Assembly: GCA_030035585.1 (NCBI GenBank)
Contig: CM057482.1
Coordinates: forward strand, 14,619,001-14,683,000
DNA from: Dugong dugon
Taxonomy: Eukaryota; Chordata; Mammalia; Sirenia; Dugongidae
Reading direction: 5' to 3'
Length of the DNA stretch: 64,000 nt
Part shown: positions 42,187 to 53,814 of the stretch, in pieces
How the letters are laid out: each line of letters starts with the position of its first letter
Numbering within the stretch: position 1 is the stretch's first letter
Notes under the pieces: model-generated
The model's input: only the letters and a program-made list of their open reading frames with translations
Told to the model about the DNA's origin: nothing
The model's database searches: none
Translations under genes and position numbers: made by a program

Positions 42187-42240
42187 GTTTTAAGTCACCA
42201 AGTGGGTAGTAATTTGTTACAACAGCTCTAGAAGACTAGT

Positions 42241-42479
42241 ACAGTACCTAACGTGGGAACTGGATCACACTCAGTAAATAGTGTAAGTTAGGATACAGGG
42301 TCAGCTGCTATAACAAAGGTTTCAAACTCCAATAGCTTAAACCAGATAGAAGTTCATTTCTCTTCTCACATAACAGTCTGAGCATAAGCAGTGAAAGCTG
42401 ATAAGGTGGCTGTAGGGTGTCAGGGACCTGGGCTCCACCATCACCTACAGTGAAGCCCTTGTCACCTGGTAGACCAACT
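42241..42479. other. Unassigned old repeat or unique sequence
   Basis: 42290-42420 (ctgctataacaaaggtttca, agcttaaaccagatagaagt) reads like an old interspersed repeat I cannot name. Confidence 0.35.
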
Positions 42480-42890
42480 TAATATTGCAAATCCACCCCT
42501 CATCACCCCCTGATGTTCAGTCCTCCTTTTTCTGTTCCCATTATTTTTCTTTTTTCCCATGGTACTTAAACCAAAACCAAACCTGTTGCCAATGAGTCGA
42601 TTCCAACTCATAGTGACCCTATAGGACAGAGTAGAGCTGCCCCATAGGGTTTCCGAGGCTGTAATCTTTAGAGAAGCAGACTGCTATATCTTTCTCCCAT
42701 GGAGCAGCTGGTGGGTTTGAACTGCCATCCTTTAGGTTAACAGCTGAGTGCTTTAACCACTGTGCCACCTGGGCTCCTTCCATAGTACTTAGCACCTTCT
42801 AATATACTATATAATGGATGTATTTCTCATGTTTCTTGTTTATCGTATGCCCCCATACACTAGAATATAATCTCCACTGGGGTAGGTAGG
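42480..42890 (+). mobile_element. L2 3' fragment split by an AfroSINE
   Basis: ttccatggtact and, after the SINE, gtacttagcaccttctaata, tgtttcttgtttatcg, actagaatataatctccact. Confidence 0.6.
42569..42779 (-). repeat. AfroSINE copy, long form, with target duplication
   Basis: ccatggtactta (42557-42568) and ccatagtactta (42780-42791) match at 11 of 12. Middle has gaagcagactgctatatctt. Confidence 0.93.
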
Positions 42891-42891
42891 G

Positions 42892-44203
42892 ATCCACCCC
42901 TCCACCATCCATTCACTCATTAACTTTATGCCTCATCTTCTTCCAAAAATTATTTGAGGCAAGTATAACAAGGTTAAAAGCTATTCCCTTATTACTGTAG
43001 GGCATACAACACCTTTTACCATGTTGAGAGAGAGAAGGCAGAGGAGGGGAAAAAAGAGGAGAAAGGAGAAGCTGGAATGATTGACAAAGAGCTAAGGGGA
43101 AAAAGAAAGATCTGTCCCTACCCAGCAAAGCTCCCTTTACTAAGCAAGCAGCCCCGTCTATTTTTCTTTGGCTCTCTTCTGAAAGGGCTTCTGCTGAGCA
43201 GTATCGATTGGAGAACTGAGCCATGGTCCCCCTGCCATGCAGAATCTATCAAGGCTGCACCAGCACTCCTGAGGCTGGTTTTCTGGCCCTAACAGAGCAG
43301 GATCCCAGCAGGTTCCTTGCAGGAGCCAATCGAGATCTAAGCGTGCCTCAAGGAAAGGGGAAACTGAAGGAAGATCAAAGAAACGAGGGCTGGGGGGCCT
43401 TAGAGAATTTGAGATTTGCTTCCTTGGATGCAGCCATCCTGGGAGCAGGCCCAGCTACCCTGTGAGCTGGCTCTGGGGCCCTGCCCAGCTCATTGGAAGG
43501 GCTGTCAATCAGCTGGCCAGTCCATTTACTAGCACATCTGTCAATACCGAGCACTTCTCAAGGTGTCCTGGGGAATGCTATCCACGTGAGGTGCTTGAAC
43601 TCTGCCCTCAAAGCCTTTGCTATGGAGAAAATGTTGTCATACCATTTTAAAAGTTAGCACTCTTGGAAGCCAATGAGATTTTAAACATTAGAAGAAGGAA
43701 AGGGGAGCAGGGTGTTACCATCTATATAGATGGATGTTGTCAGCAGAGCTGACCCAATGGTGCGAAGCTAAATTCAAGGATACGGAAATAAGAATTTTGG
43801 AAAGTGACTTTCTCTTCGTGAAAAACAGAGGAAACTGGCAGTGCAAAGCCGTGTGTGAGGGTGGGCCCTGTGAAAGGCAGAGGAGGTGGGCTGGAAGTAT
43901 TCGGAGAGAGAGCCCACTCCCAGCAGTGGCCAGCAGGGGGCACTCACGGGGGAGGTGGGATTGACTCAGGTTTTGGAGAAAAACCTGGAAAAGAAGATGA
44001 AGGCTGGGGGACCAGTGGGGCGGCATTCCAGAGAAGGCTATGGGCCTAAGCAAAGGCAAGGAGGCAGGAAGTATAAAGCATGTATGGGGTCCAGAGCCAT
44101 GGACCAGTCTGAGGGGAGCCAAGGCTGCCCCACATTTTGGACCTAGGAAAAGTAAGAATGGCCCCTGTGGGCAGAACATGGGAAGACTAATGGCTAACAC
44201 TTA
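42892..44203. other. Unique non-coding stretch
   Basis: Purine-rich at 43025-43080 (agagagaaggcagaggaggg). Several ORFs up to 161 residues overlap one another on both strands with no recognisable motif, so I treat them as chance. Confidence 0.4.
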
Positions 44204-44214
44204 ATACGATGCTT

Positions 44215-44395
44215 GTTGTTGTTGTGTGCCCTCAAGTCAATTCCCACTCATAGCGACCCTATATGACAGAGTAGAACTGGCCCCATAGGGTTTCCTAGGC
44301 TGTAATGTTTACGGAAGCCAGTCGCCAGGTCTTTTCTCCCACAGACCTTTTGGCTAGCAGCCAAGCACTTAACAATTGCGCCACCAGGGCTTCTT
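44215..44395 (-). repeat. AfroSINE copy, long form, with target duplication
   Basis: atacgatgctt (44204-44214) and atatggtgctt (44396-44406) match at 9 of 11. Tail cctcaagtcaattcccactc; head attgcgccaccagggcttc. Confidence 0.9.
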
Positions 44396-44620
44396 ATATG
44401 GTGCTTACTATGTACTTTTATAGTATATTAACCAATGTAATTCTCACAATAATCCCATGAAGTAGGTACTATAATTCTCCCCACTTTACGGTCAAGGAAA
44501 TTGAAGTACAGAGAGATGCTCGAGTAACTAGCCCAGAATCACCCAGTAAGTACGGGGTGGAGCTGAAGTGTGGACCCAGCATCCTGGCTTCCAGACCCTA
44601 TGTTCTTGACCACTGTGGAT
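44396..44620 (-). repeat. MIR/MIR3-like SINE
   Basis: gtaattctcacaataatccc, ccccactttacggtcaagga, aatcacccagtaagtacggg, gaccactgtgg. Confidence 0.7.
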
Positions 44621-45164
44621 CCTGGCTGCCCACAGTGTAATCGGGAAAGGGAGTCGGTAGATGAGGAAGATGATGCTTCCAGGCTGGGACTTGTTGCTGT
44701 GAGGCCTCCTGATGCTCCTGAGAGGGAGGGCTCCTGCAGAGGGCGGGGCCCTTAGGAAGGCTTTCTGGGCTGGCTGTCCACATTCTCCCTGTTCTTGGTA
44801 GGGAGGGGAGGGCACTGGAAAGTGACCTTTAGGTTTTGTTTTGGTTTGTTTGTTTCTGAGCTGGTCTCCAGGAAAAAGTTTTTTTAAAAAACAGTCAGTA
44901 GCACATTATCTGTTCTCTCTTGGCTAATACAGACGCAGAAGTCCTTATGCTGAACTGATCAATGACCAACCAGTAGAAGCATTCTTTCCATTAAAAAAAA
45001 TAAAATAAAATAATCAATTAGTAAGTCTGAACCAACAAAGAGGAGCAACAGGATGGCCCAAGTGAGAAAACCGATTTCTGGGAAAGCATATCCCATGTAG
45101 TTCTTCTTTTAACCCTCAAAACACCTCCATGGGGTAGGTATAATTAACAAAAAAAACAAAAAAA
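44621..45164. other. Unique non-coding stretch
   Basis: A AAAT/AAAC-rich simple stretch near 44992-45016. Nothing else assignable. Confidence 0.3.
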
Positions 45165-45352
45165 AAGTTGCCGTTGAGTTGATTCTGACCCCATGTGTGC
45201 AGAGTACAACTGCTCCACAGGGCTTTCAAGGCTGTGATCTTTTAGAAGCAATCCACCAGGCCTTTATTGCAAAGTGCCTCTGGGTGGGTTCAAACCGCCA
45301 ACATTTCAGTTAGCAGTCGAGGGCTTAATTGTTTGCACCACCCAGGGGCTCC
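45165..45352 (-). repeat. AfroSINE copy, long form
   Basis: aaaagttgccgttgagttga, tgcctctgggtgggttcaaa, head ttgcaccacccaggggctcc. Confidence 0.92.
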
Positions 45353-45399
45353 AGGTTGACATAATTTCCCACGACTTTGGCTTGAGAAAAGGTAAGATA

Positions 45400-45580
45400 T
45401 GCATTTGTTGGTGGGAAGAGGCCTGGGTTAAGGATCAGGATACGCGGTTTGTAGCTCCCACTTTGATGCTTACAAATGTGTGATGTTGGGCCTCAGTCTT
45501 CTCATCTGTAAAATGGGAGCAGGGGTTGGAGTACGGCATCATTAAAGCTCCTTTCTGCTAAGGTGCTATGATTCCGTTAC
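45400..45580 (+). repeat. MIR SINE
   Basis: tgggcctcagtcttctcatc, tgtaaaatgggagcaggggt, and a weak 3' half. Confidence 0.55.
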
Positions 45581-46361
45581 TGCCCTAGGACCTCACCTTT
45601 CCAATGGCTTCCTAGGCCTAGGCTGGCTCTTAGCACCTACCCACAGCCACCCTTTTCCTAGCAGGCTCAGGTGTATGGCTTCCACTCAAAACCATGACCT
45701 TCTATCCCCTCCCAGGGCCTTCAACGAGCATCTGTCATTGTTTCCTGCTTCTTGGCATAAAGTGGGGGTGGGGGACTGGTGGCCTATGGCGTCCGGCCTA
45801 AAGGTCAGCTGTTCCCCAATCTGGCTGAGGAGAGGGAAGGAACATGGCAGATGGTGAGCAGAGCTGCTCCTGTCCCCAGGTCCGGGGTGGCTGTCAACTG
45901 CCACCCTCCCTCTGACTGCAGTCTTTCTCTGCTGGCAGCACCTGCCCTGTAGCCCAGCCAGTCGGCCAAATGGCCTTTACAGTCGAGGAGGTCTGAGACT
46001 TGTTTTCCTTCTCCTCATGGCTTTTGAATTTTGAGTTTCATTCTGTTGGATGAGAAAATTCAATCCTCCCCTGCTTCTAATGCTCTCTGGAACTGGATCA
46101 GCAACAAAAGAGGCGCTCTGGCTCTCCGCCCTGCTCCCAGGTGTCACAAGGCTCTGCACCACGGAGGAGACCACTTCCGGGAGGAGGAGAGACTAGGAGC
46201 CCCTCCCCAAGGAGGGTGGTGAGGGAACCCTCAGGCCTGGGCTCTGGACCTGGTTCTGCCTTTTCCTGCCACTCTCGTAAGTCAGATTGTCAAATGGAGG
46301 TGGGATGGAATCAGTGACCTCCAGGGGTCTTCCAGGCCTCCAACCCGTTCCTCCATATCAG
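45581..46361. other. Unique non-coding stretch
   Basis: No repeat or exon recognised. Confidence 0.35.
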
Positions 46362-46570
46362 GGTCAATACACCATAGCCTGCAGGCCAAATCCAGCTGGC
46401 TGCCCATCTTTGTAAATAAAGTTTTATTGGAATAAAGCCAAGCCCATGTGTTGTGGCTGCTTTTGTGCTACAATGCAGAGATGAGTAGTTACAACATAGA
46501 CCATCTGGCTGACAAAGCCTAAAATATTTACTATCTGGCCCTTTGCAGAAGAAGTTTGCCAACCTCTGCT
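46362..46570 (+). repeat. Old DNA-transposon-like repeat, family not named
   Basis: Known mammalian repeat wording: ctgcaggccaaatccagctg, tttgtaaataaagttttatt, gcctaaaatatttactatct, aagtttgccaacctctgct. I recognise the family's consensus but cannot name it safely. Confidence 0.7.
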
Positions 46571-46602
46571 CTGCAGAGCGATGCTCACAGTCATAGTGGT
46601 TA

Positions 46603-46765
46603 AAAAAAAAAAAACGCTGCCTTCAATTCCAACTCATAGCGACCCTATGGGACAGAGAACTGTCCCATAGGGTTTCTAAGGCTCTAAATCTTTACTGAAG
46701 TAGACTGCCACATTGGCTGATGGGTTTGAACTGCCGACCTTTCAGTTAGCAGCTGAGCACTCAGA
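46603..46765 (-). repeat. AfroSINE copy, head truncated
   Basis: A run, ttcaattccaactcatagcg, aactgccgacctttcagtta. Ends before the usual head. Confidence 0.88.
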
Positions 46766-46780
46766 GGTGTTAACCCATTA

Positions 46781-46940
46781 AACAAACCCATTGCCGTCGA
46801 GTTGATTCCTATTCAGAGAGACCCTATAGGACAGAGTAGAACTGCCCCGTAGGGTTTCCAAGGAGCAGCTGGTAGATTCGAACTGCCGACCTTTTGGTTA
46901 GCAGCTATAGTTCTTAATCACTGCGCCACCAGGGTTTCCT
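46781..46940 (-). repeat. AfroSINE copy, short form
   Basis: aaacaaacccattgccgtcg, attcgaactgccgacctttt, head ctgcgccaccagggtttcc. Lies immediately beside the previous copy, same orientation. Confidence 0.93.
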
Positions 46941-48494
46941 CACAGGGATTAGTGGGTTGGAACGGCCTGCTGCTCCCTGTTCTGCGGAGTCTATATAATA
47001 ACAGAGGTTTCCTGTGGCCAGATGTGTTTCAGAATTCAGAACTGTCTGGATTTTAGCAGATGTATACTGCATATATAAGTGTGTTATATAGCTCCGCTAG
47101 TCTGGGGCAGCATGCCATAATCAAACACATTACTTTTTCTGTAGTGAATAAAAAGGTCATAAATAGTAAAAAATAAAAAAGATAGCTTCCCATCAATTCG
47201 CTTCAGGTTCTACCACCAAATGCGTTCAGGTCAGGTCAGACGTGGCTGCCAAATGAGTTACAAAAATCTCTTTCAGTTTTCACAGAGTTTGGGATTTTGG
47301 AAGTGCCGCTAAGTGGCTGCATCCTAATACTGAGACTTCACTCGCACTGAGGGGCCAAGGCCACAGTTCTAGGAGGGAAGATGATTATCCTATTTTATAG
47401 ACTGACAAACTGAGGCTCAGAGAGCGCACATGGTAAAATCACCCAGCTAGAGAGGGACAGAGCCCAGACCCAAACCCAGATGTGTCCCTCTAAATTCTAA
47501 TCCTAGCCCTCTATTAAGACCCAGGTGGAAACTTCCACCACATTGCTGCCTCTCTTGAGGCCTTCCCTAAGAATGCAAGTCTAAATTTACCACTGACTTT
47601 TCACATTTTTAGTTGTTTTTTGCTTCAAACGCCAGCACTTAATTATATGCTACACTGTGTTGCTGTGCCTCAGTGGTCTCCTCATCTCTTTGAGGGCAGG
47701 GTCTATGAATTTCATTTTTTCTCTTCTTCCTCACAGTGATTAGCACTGGACTGAGTGCTGAATATATCAGTGACTGAAGAAAGTGACTGCCCTGGGCTGT
47801 ACCTGCACAACCTGTACATGGAAGAAGGAAAGGTGCGTTGCTGGTGTGTTCCCTGGAGCAGGATTGACATGGGTGCATCCCCTACTTGCCTCCCATGAAA
47901 CCTTGACACTCCTTAATCAAAGTGGCCAGATTTGAAGGCACATAAATGTGGAATTGAAGCATATGTGTGTTGCATTTCATTAAACTGGAACGTGCCACAG
48001 GAAAGCTGGAGGTCTGCATATAGATCCCTCAATGGCCAAGGACAACCAGTGGTCAGAGGTGACCGCCCCTCTGTGGTTGGTGTTAGCAAGGAGGACAAAG
48101 ACAGACTGCATTCAGGACAAGCGTTTGGGTGAATCTCCCAGCCTAGTGCTCCTGTGGGGCTTGGATAATGCTGATGAATATGTGCATCTTCAAATGATTA
48201 AGAGTGAGTCTGATAATCCATCAAATATAAAGATGCCTTTGGGAGCAACTAACTCTTTCTCTGTGAAGTCCAACCCTTTATGAGGAGGGGGGCCTGGGCA
48301 ATATCACCACAATCTCTATCATCATTATTAGTCATCATCATTGTCACAGAGTTACCAAAATGCCCAGTTGCATATGGTGGCTGGGTAAAGCTCTGTCTAG
48401 GACAAGATTTGAGTCATCATCACTGCCTCTCTTGGTCTTGTGATCCAGCCCATGTTAGCCTGTCCACAAAGAGACTGTGTGGGTGGTGGGGGTA
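46941..48494. other. Mostly unique stretch with MIR and L2 scraps
   Basis: A reverse MIR scrap at 47350-47475 (ttttatagactgacaaactg, gaggctcagagagcg). L2-like wording at 47545-47760 (gaggccttccctaagaatg, ttgagggcagggtctatgaa). The rest is unassigned, no exon. Confidence 0.4.
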
Positions 48495-48690
48495 GAGAAA
48501 GCATGACCTCTGGAGTCCAGTAAACTGGGTATGGAGCCTGACTCTGCCACTCAGCTGTCTGGCCTTAAGCAAATTACTTACCTTCTCTGAGTGTCAGATG
48601 CTCATCTATAAAAGAGGTTGTCAATAGTATCTCTTTCTCAGGGTTATTGTGAGATTTAATGAGATAGCCACTATTAAATATTTATATAAA
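48495..48690 (+). repeat. MIR SINE
   Basis: actctgccactcagctgtct, cttaagcaaattacttacct, gttattgtgagatttaatga. Confidence 0.75.
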
Positions 48691-48954
48691 CAAAACTTAG
48701 CTCCCTTTCCTTCCTCCCTACTTACAATCTCCTAACGCAAACAATAACCTAGACAAGGGAGGGCATAGATGTGGCACGCATGCTGCTACTCTCCCTTCCA
48801 ATGTGTGTGGCAGGCATCAATAATCAATCACAATCACTGTGCTGCATTCTATCCTACTAAACCTGAAAGAGGCCACAGAATCTCCAACACAGCATCCAGG
48901 CTGCACAACCTATTAGTCTGATAAAACCCACTATCTATTCCTGGCATAGACCAC
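48691..48954. other. Unique short stretch
   Basis: Nothing recognised. Confidence 0.3.
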
Positions 48955-49465
48955 TACTATGGATTAAATTGTGTCCTCCAAAAATGCGCGTCAACTTGGC
49001 TAGACCATGATTTCCAGTATTGTATGGTTGTCCTCCATTTTGTGATCTGATGTGTTGTAAATCGTAACCTCTATGATGTTAATGAGGGAGGATTAGAGGC
49101 AGTTATGTTAATGAGGCAGGACACAATCTATAGGATCAGGTTGTATCTTGAGTCAATCTCTTTTGAGATACAAAAGAGAGAAGTGAGCCTAGAGAAGAGG
49201 GACTTCATTACCACCAAGCAAGAAGAGTCAGGAGCAGAGTGCATCCTTTGGACCCAGGGTCCCTGCATTCAGAAGCTTTCAGACCAGGGGAAGATTGATG
49301 AAAAGTACCTTTCCTCAAAGCTGGCAGAGAGAGAAAGCGTTCCCCAGGAACTGGTGCCCGGAATTTGGGCTTCTAGCTTCCTAAACCCTGAGAAAATAAA
49401 TTTCTGTTTGTCAAAGCCATTCACTTGTGATATGTCTGTTATATCAGCACTAGATAGCTAAGAGA
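48955..49465 (+). mobile_element. LTR family B, copy 2, solo LTR with 5-bp target duplication
   Basis: accac at 48950-48954 and 49466-49470. Same family as 13231-13697: ttgtgtcctccaaaaatgcg, tagaccatgatttccagtat, gagaaaataaatttctgttt, cactagatagctaagaga. Both terminal dinucleotides have decayed (TA...GA). 511 bp, longer than copy 1 because copy 1 lacks part of the middle (tgatgttaatgagggaggat). Confidence 0.9.
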
Positions 49466-49547
49466 ACCACCATCTGTGCAATTCATTTGGATCATCCCTT
49501 GAGGGCAGGGAGCACCAGTCTGAGCCTAGGCTATGGTCACATTGTTC
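49466..49547. other. Short unique gap
   Basis: No repeat recognised. Confidence 0.3.
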
Positions 49548-49640
49548 TTGTTAGCTGCCGTCAAGGTGGCCCCGGACTCATGGCAACCCCACGTTATACA
49601 GTAGAATTGCTCCACAGGGTTTTCTTGGCTGTAATCTTTG
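49548..49640 (-). repeat. AfroSINE tail fragment
   Basis: ttagctgccgtcaaggtggc, actcatggcaaccccacgtt, gttttcttggctgtaatctt. Head and middle absent. Confidence 0.8.
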
Positions 49641-50588
49641 TTCTCCATTATGAGCTCCTTTTCCCCTAGTTCCGCCCTCCTGGGATCAGAATGAAAGGCT
49701 GGGTCAATTTTCCATTAACTAATTAATTAATTGAATCAATAACTGTTTATTGAGCTCCAACTGTTCATTTGTCCATGCATGCAGTCACTTGACAAGATGT
49801 TCATTGAGCACCGGCAGCATGTCTGATGTGGTGCCAGGAGCTAACTGGATGGAGAAACAGAAAAATCTAAGCAAGATCACTGCTCTCTGGGGTCCAATGG
49901 TCTGAAAGGCAAAGCAGGCAGAAACCAGCAATCACTGAGCTCCGCTGACCCATTGCTCCCGCCCTAATCAGTTGCCCCACATTCAGGTTCTGAAGAGCAG
50001 CCCACCTGCCATGTTGCTTTGCTCTTTGCCTGTTTACTAACTGGTCTAACACCGCTGCCTGCAGTGGCCATGGAATTAATGTGGATTTACAGAGGCAGCC
50101 AGACCCTCTCCCCTAACCCTGCCCCTTCCCCTTTTTTTCAGTGGCCTCATCTCCGGGTCCCCCTGCTTCTTCCTCTGTTTGAGTCCTCAGATCACTGAAT
50201 TGGAAGAGATCTGGGAGCACCGCTGGTTCCACCTTGCGCCCAGAGCAGGAACCCATCCAGAGCCTCCCCGAAGCTGGTCCCTCGACTCTGGCCCACACCT
50301 CTGGTGACACCTGCTGTCTCTGCTTCATGAGCCTCCCCATCCCAGCTCCACTGAGCTACATTTATATGATGAGATCAACTTGACCCACTTTGCCCAGCCT
50401 GCAGAAGTCAGGGATCAGGATAAGCCTGATTCATCTTTTGAGCTGCAACCTTTCAGATATTGGAATTATAGCTATTATGTTCCTTTCCAGGATTTTCTTC
50501 TTGAGGCTAAATATTTCCAGATTCTCAACATTTCCAAATTCAAACATGACCTCTCACAATTCTGAAGAGCTTTCTCTGGACAGACTCT
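49641..50588. other. Unique non-coding stretch
   Basis: A-T repeat-like ttaactaattaattaattga at 49715. No exon; the ORFs at 50380 and 50390 are overlapping frames of the same DNA without motifs. Confidence 0.35.
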
Positions 50589-50600
50589 AGTTTTCTTACG

Positions 50601-50957
50601 TTGTTGTTGCTGTTGTTGCTCTGTCAACAAGTCAGCCACTATCTCATGGCAACCCCACGTACGACAAAACAAAACACTGTCGGGTCCTGTGCCACCCACG
50701 TTATCAGTTGTGAATGAGACAATTGTGATCCATAAGGTTTTCGTTGGCTGATTTTTGGAGTTAGATCGCCAAGCCTTTCTTCCTAGTCCATTTTAGTCTG
50801 GAAGATCTGTTGACACCTGTTCAGCATGATAACAACAAGCAAGCCTCCATTGACAGATGAGTGGCAGCTGAACAGGAGGTGAATTGGCCAGGAATCAAAC
50901 CTGGGTCTCCCGCATGGAAGGTGAGAATCCCACCACTGAGCTATCACTACACCCACC
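50601..50957 (-). repeat. tRNA-Gly-derived SINE with target duplication
   Basis: agttttcttacg (50589-50600) and agttttcctatg (50958-50969) match at 10 of 12. The tRNA-like head, read on the minus strand from about 50955, includes gctcagtggtgggattctca and gggagacccaggtttgattc, close to tRNA-Gly. Tail has cacgtacgacaaaacaaaac. Confidence 0.92.
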
Positions 50958-50969
50958 AGTTTTCCTATG

Positions 50970-51404
50970 TTGTTGTTGTCGTTAGGTGCTGTTGAGTTGG
51001 TTCCGACTCAGCAACCCCATGTGCAACAGAGTGAAACACTGCCCGGTTCTGCACCATCCTCACAATCGTTGCTGTGTTTGAGCCCATTGATGCAGCACTG
51101 TGTCAGTCCATCTCATTGAGGGTCTTCCTCTTTTTCACTAACCCTCGACTTTACCAAGCATGATGTCCTTCTCCAGGGACTGGTCCCTCCCAATAATATG
51201 TCCAAAGTACGTGAGTCAAAGTCTCACCATCCTTGTTTCTAAGGAGCATTCTGGCTGTACTTCTAAGGCATATTTGTTCGTTCTTCTGACAGTCTATGGT
51301 ATATTCAATATTCTTCACCAACATCATAATTCAAAGGCATCAGTTCTTCTTCGGTCTTCCTTATTCATTGTCCATGTTTCACATGCATATGAGGTGACTG
51401 AAGC
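50970..51404 (-). mobile_element. RTE (BovB-like) 3' fragment
   Basis: Order as at 8.86 and 15.3 kb: cgttaggtgctgttgagttg, tttgagcccattgatgcagc, atgtccaaagtacgtgagtc, ttctggctgtacttctaagg, cacatgcatatgaggtgact. 5'-truncated. Confidence 0.9.
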
Positions 51405-51734
51405 TAGACTCACCACGGGCGTCCATCTCCCCTCACCCATCCGCTGGCCGCTGCCTTCCACAGCGAGCTGCTCTCCTCCTCCCACTTGCCTCCCACCCTG
51501 CTCATCTGGAGCTCCACAAATCCATTTCAAACTCTACTCCCAGTATTGATTTTAAGGGGAAATATGACAAAGAGGGTTTTGTTCTGATTTTTGAAAGTGC
51601 TTTCTCTGAAAGTCTGCGCGTTGTGGTAAGAAAACCCCCTGGGCCAGGCATTACCCAGACGCTGGTTCCTGATACCTTAGACTCAAATTATTTCTTCGTC
51701 CTTGATTTCCTCATCTGTATAATCGGGAGAGATG
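51405..51734. other. Unique non-coding stretch
   Basis: No repeat or exon recognised. Confidence 0.3.
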
Positions 51735-51925
51735 GAAACTCACAACTATTGAGCTTCTGCTGTGGGCTATCAGCTGGGCTAGGGGCTTCATTTACATTTG
51801 CATTCCTTTTAATTGTCACCACAAACCTGCATAGCAGATGATACCTCCCTTTCAAGGAAGAGAAAACAAAGGGGAAAGGAAGTTATGGAATTTGCCAAGG
51901 CTCACCCAGCGAGTAAGTTGCAGAG
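51735..51925 (-). repeat. MIR-like SINE
   Basis: ctattgagcttctgctgtgg, ttaattgtcaccacaaacct, tttgccaaggctcacccagc. Confidence 0.6.
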
Positions 51926-52633
51926 TTTCTTCACCCCCTGCCCTTCCTCATCAAGTTATCGTAAAAATCAAATACTTTGATAATGAATGTAAAGGTGCTT
52001 CGAAAAGTACAAAGCACTCTGTAAATCTAAGGGAGTATTATTAAAATACCAAGATTTCTCACTTGCTGTCTCTCCTTCTCTTTTTCTGTCACCTCCCTAA
52101 AGTATAAGCAGCTGCCTTTGGCCCAGACCTACCAAAGAAATGTCGTAAAACCATTTTTCAAAATGTCAAATGCCTGTGTACTTTAGCCTGAAGTAATTAA
52201 GCCCTTTTTTTATTTTCTCCAAGTTACAGTGCAGAACCCCGGGAGCTCCCAGAACGCGCCCTTTCTCCTCCATCCTGAACTAACGGAAATCCAGGCTGAA
52301 GTGTGAGCTTGCAGGCGAGTCCTCAAGAGCCCTTCAGTGCCACAGCAGCCTGGCCCAGTGCTGGCCACTCTCCAGCAGTGACCACAGAGCGCAAAATAAT
52401 AACAGGTTTGAATTATTTACCTAAAGGTCAATGACTCATGATGGCGTGGTCCACTACTAGCAGAATTCCAGGGCCCCTAGTTCTATGGCAAGTGGATGCC
52501 AGAAGCAAGACTATGATCCTGGTCTTTAGACCACTAACCCTGCCGTCTCATCTCAGAATCTCCCACCTATATACCTTGGGCAGAGCAAGAGCATGAGTAC
52601 AGTGTGGTGGGGTCTTGAGGGCAACCAGCATTT
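51926..52633. other. Unique stretch, possible conserved segment
   Basis: 52060-52220 (ctttagcctgaagtaattaa) and the flanking DNA are unique. No exon supported. Confidence 0.3.
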
Positions 52634-53004
52634 CAGGAAGTCCCCGGGTTACGATTGTCCAATTTACATACAAACCATACTTACAAACCAACCTCCACAA
52701 AGCATATTATTTTAAAAATTTGAGGTACATAGAATGGTTCGTAATAACAAATGGGGGCTACTTTGCAACGCACATCAAAGCATTATTATTATTACTGTAT
52801 TATTATGTTAAAGATGTTTTAGTGTATCTGGAAGTGTTTCTTTAACGTTTTTATGCGTAGAAAGGTACACTATATACTATATACTAATACAAACATTTGG
52901 CTAACTGACATTAGATAGAAACCTAACTGTTCCGACTTAATGTACAAAATTGACTTAAAGACAGACTAAGGAACACAACTCATTCATAATCTGGGGACTG
53001 CCTG
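52634..53004. mobile_element. Tigger/pogo-type MITE
   Basis: The left end reads caggaagtccccgggttacg and the reverse of the right end reads caggcagtccccagattatg. The A/T-rich interior has no ORF of note. The ends match the relic at 6766-7037. The flanking bases are now TT on both sides rather than TA. Confidence 0.8.
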
Positions 53005-53058
53005 TTTTGGGTATTCACACTAAGCTAGATATTTGTGCATGTATTTTCCCATTTCATC

Positions 53059-53542
53059 TGTGATGGTTAAGATTGTGTGTCAACTTGGCTGGGCCATGAT
53101 TCTCCGTGTTTTAATGTAATCGCTCCCATGATTGAATATATTGTGAGTAGCCAATCAGATGAAAGGGAGTCTCCTTGGGGGTGTGGCCCACATTTGTATA
53201 TAAGCAGATGTTCTGGCTTTTTGCTCTCTCTGGATCCTGCGGCTGCTTCCTGTCGTCTCATCTCCCTTTCTTGGGACTTGAGCTGTCAGCTTATCTGCCG
53301 AACCTGGGATTCATCGATCTGCACAGCCTTGAGTGGGAGCCCTGCTCTCCGACATTCCGATCTTGGGCTTGCCAGCTTCTGCAGCTGTGTGACTTGGGAG
53401 AGGCCTCTACCCTGATCCACGGACTTGGGACGTTCTAGCTTCTACAATCACGTGAGCTGTTTCCTTGATATAATCTCTCTCTCTATATATATATTTATAC
53501 ACTTTACTGGTTTTGCTTCTCTAGAGAACCCAGCCTAAGACG
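53059..53542 (+). mobile_element. LTR family C, copy 2, solo LTR with 5-bp target duplication
   Basis: tcatc at 53054-53058 and 53543-53547, exact. Starts tgtgatggttaagattgtgt and ends cagcctaagacg (the terminal CA became CG). Contains a TATA-like run (atttgtatataagcagatg, about 53192) and (TA)n near the 3' end. 484 bp. Confidence 0.93.
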
Positions 53543-53547
53543 TCATC

Positions 53548-53814
53548 TCCCCAGAAACTCCTTTTTTCTCTGCTTCTCCTGATAAGAAAATTGAGGCTCA
53601 TGCACCAGATTACACAGTTGGCAAAGGGCAAAGTCAGAAAGAGAGCCCAGATCTGCCTTGTTTACCATGTGGGCTTTTCTCTTAGAATTCCTTTTCCCTT
53701 GAAACTATTTTCAAAAGCATAATCTAAGAAGTTTAGGTCATGCTAAGCACAGTTTTGGGTATAGCAATGGGTTCTTTGTATGGTGTTTAAGGCTGCCCAT
53801 TCTAGCTTCTTCTG
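53548..53814. other. Unique stretch with a MIR scrap
   Basis: 53575-53665 has reverse MIR wording (gataagaaaattgaggctca, cagttggcaaagggcaaa). Confidence 0.4.

Larger units (their letters stand above)
41002..42240 (+). mobile_element. MLT1-type LTR interrupted by two DNA transposons
   Basis: MLT1 order runs through the insertions: aggttgaacggtggcccc, gggaccttatttggaaaaag, gtccttataaagaaaggcag, then (after 41633) ttcagacttctggcttccag and gaaaaaataagtttctgttg, then (after 42186) aagtcaccaagtgggtagta and gaagactagtacag. Removing the insertions gives a normal LTR of about 460 bp. Confidence 0.85.

Noticed and set aside
43715..44200. 161-residue minus-strand ORF overlapping several plus-strand ORFs
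   Set aside because: No motif, no splice or promoter context, and five overlapping frames are open over the same bases, which is a compositional effect.
53077..53438. Two overlapping ORFs of 112 and 87 residues
   Set aside because: Both fall inside the solo LTR C copy 2 and are read through in two frames.
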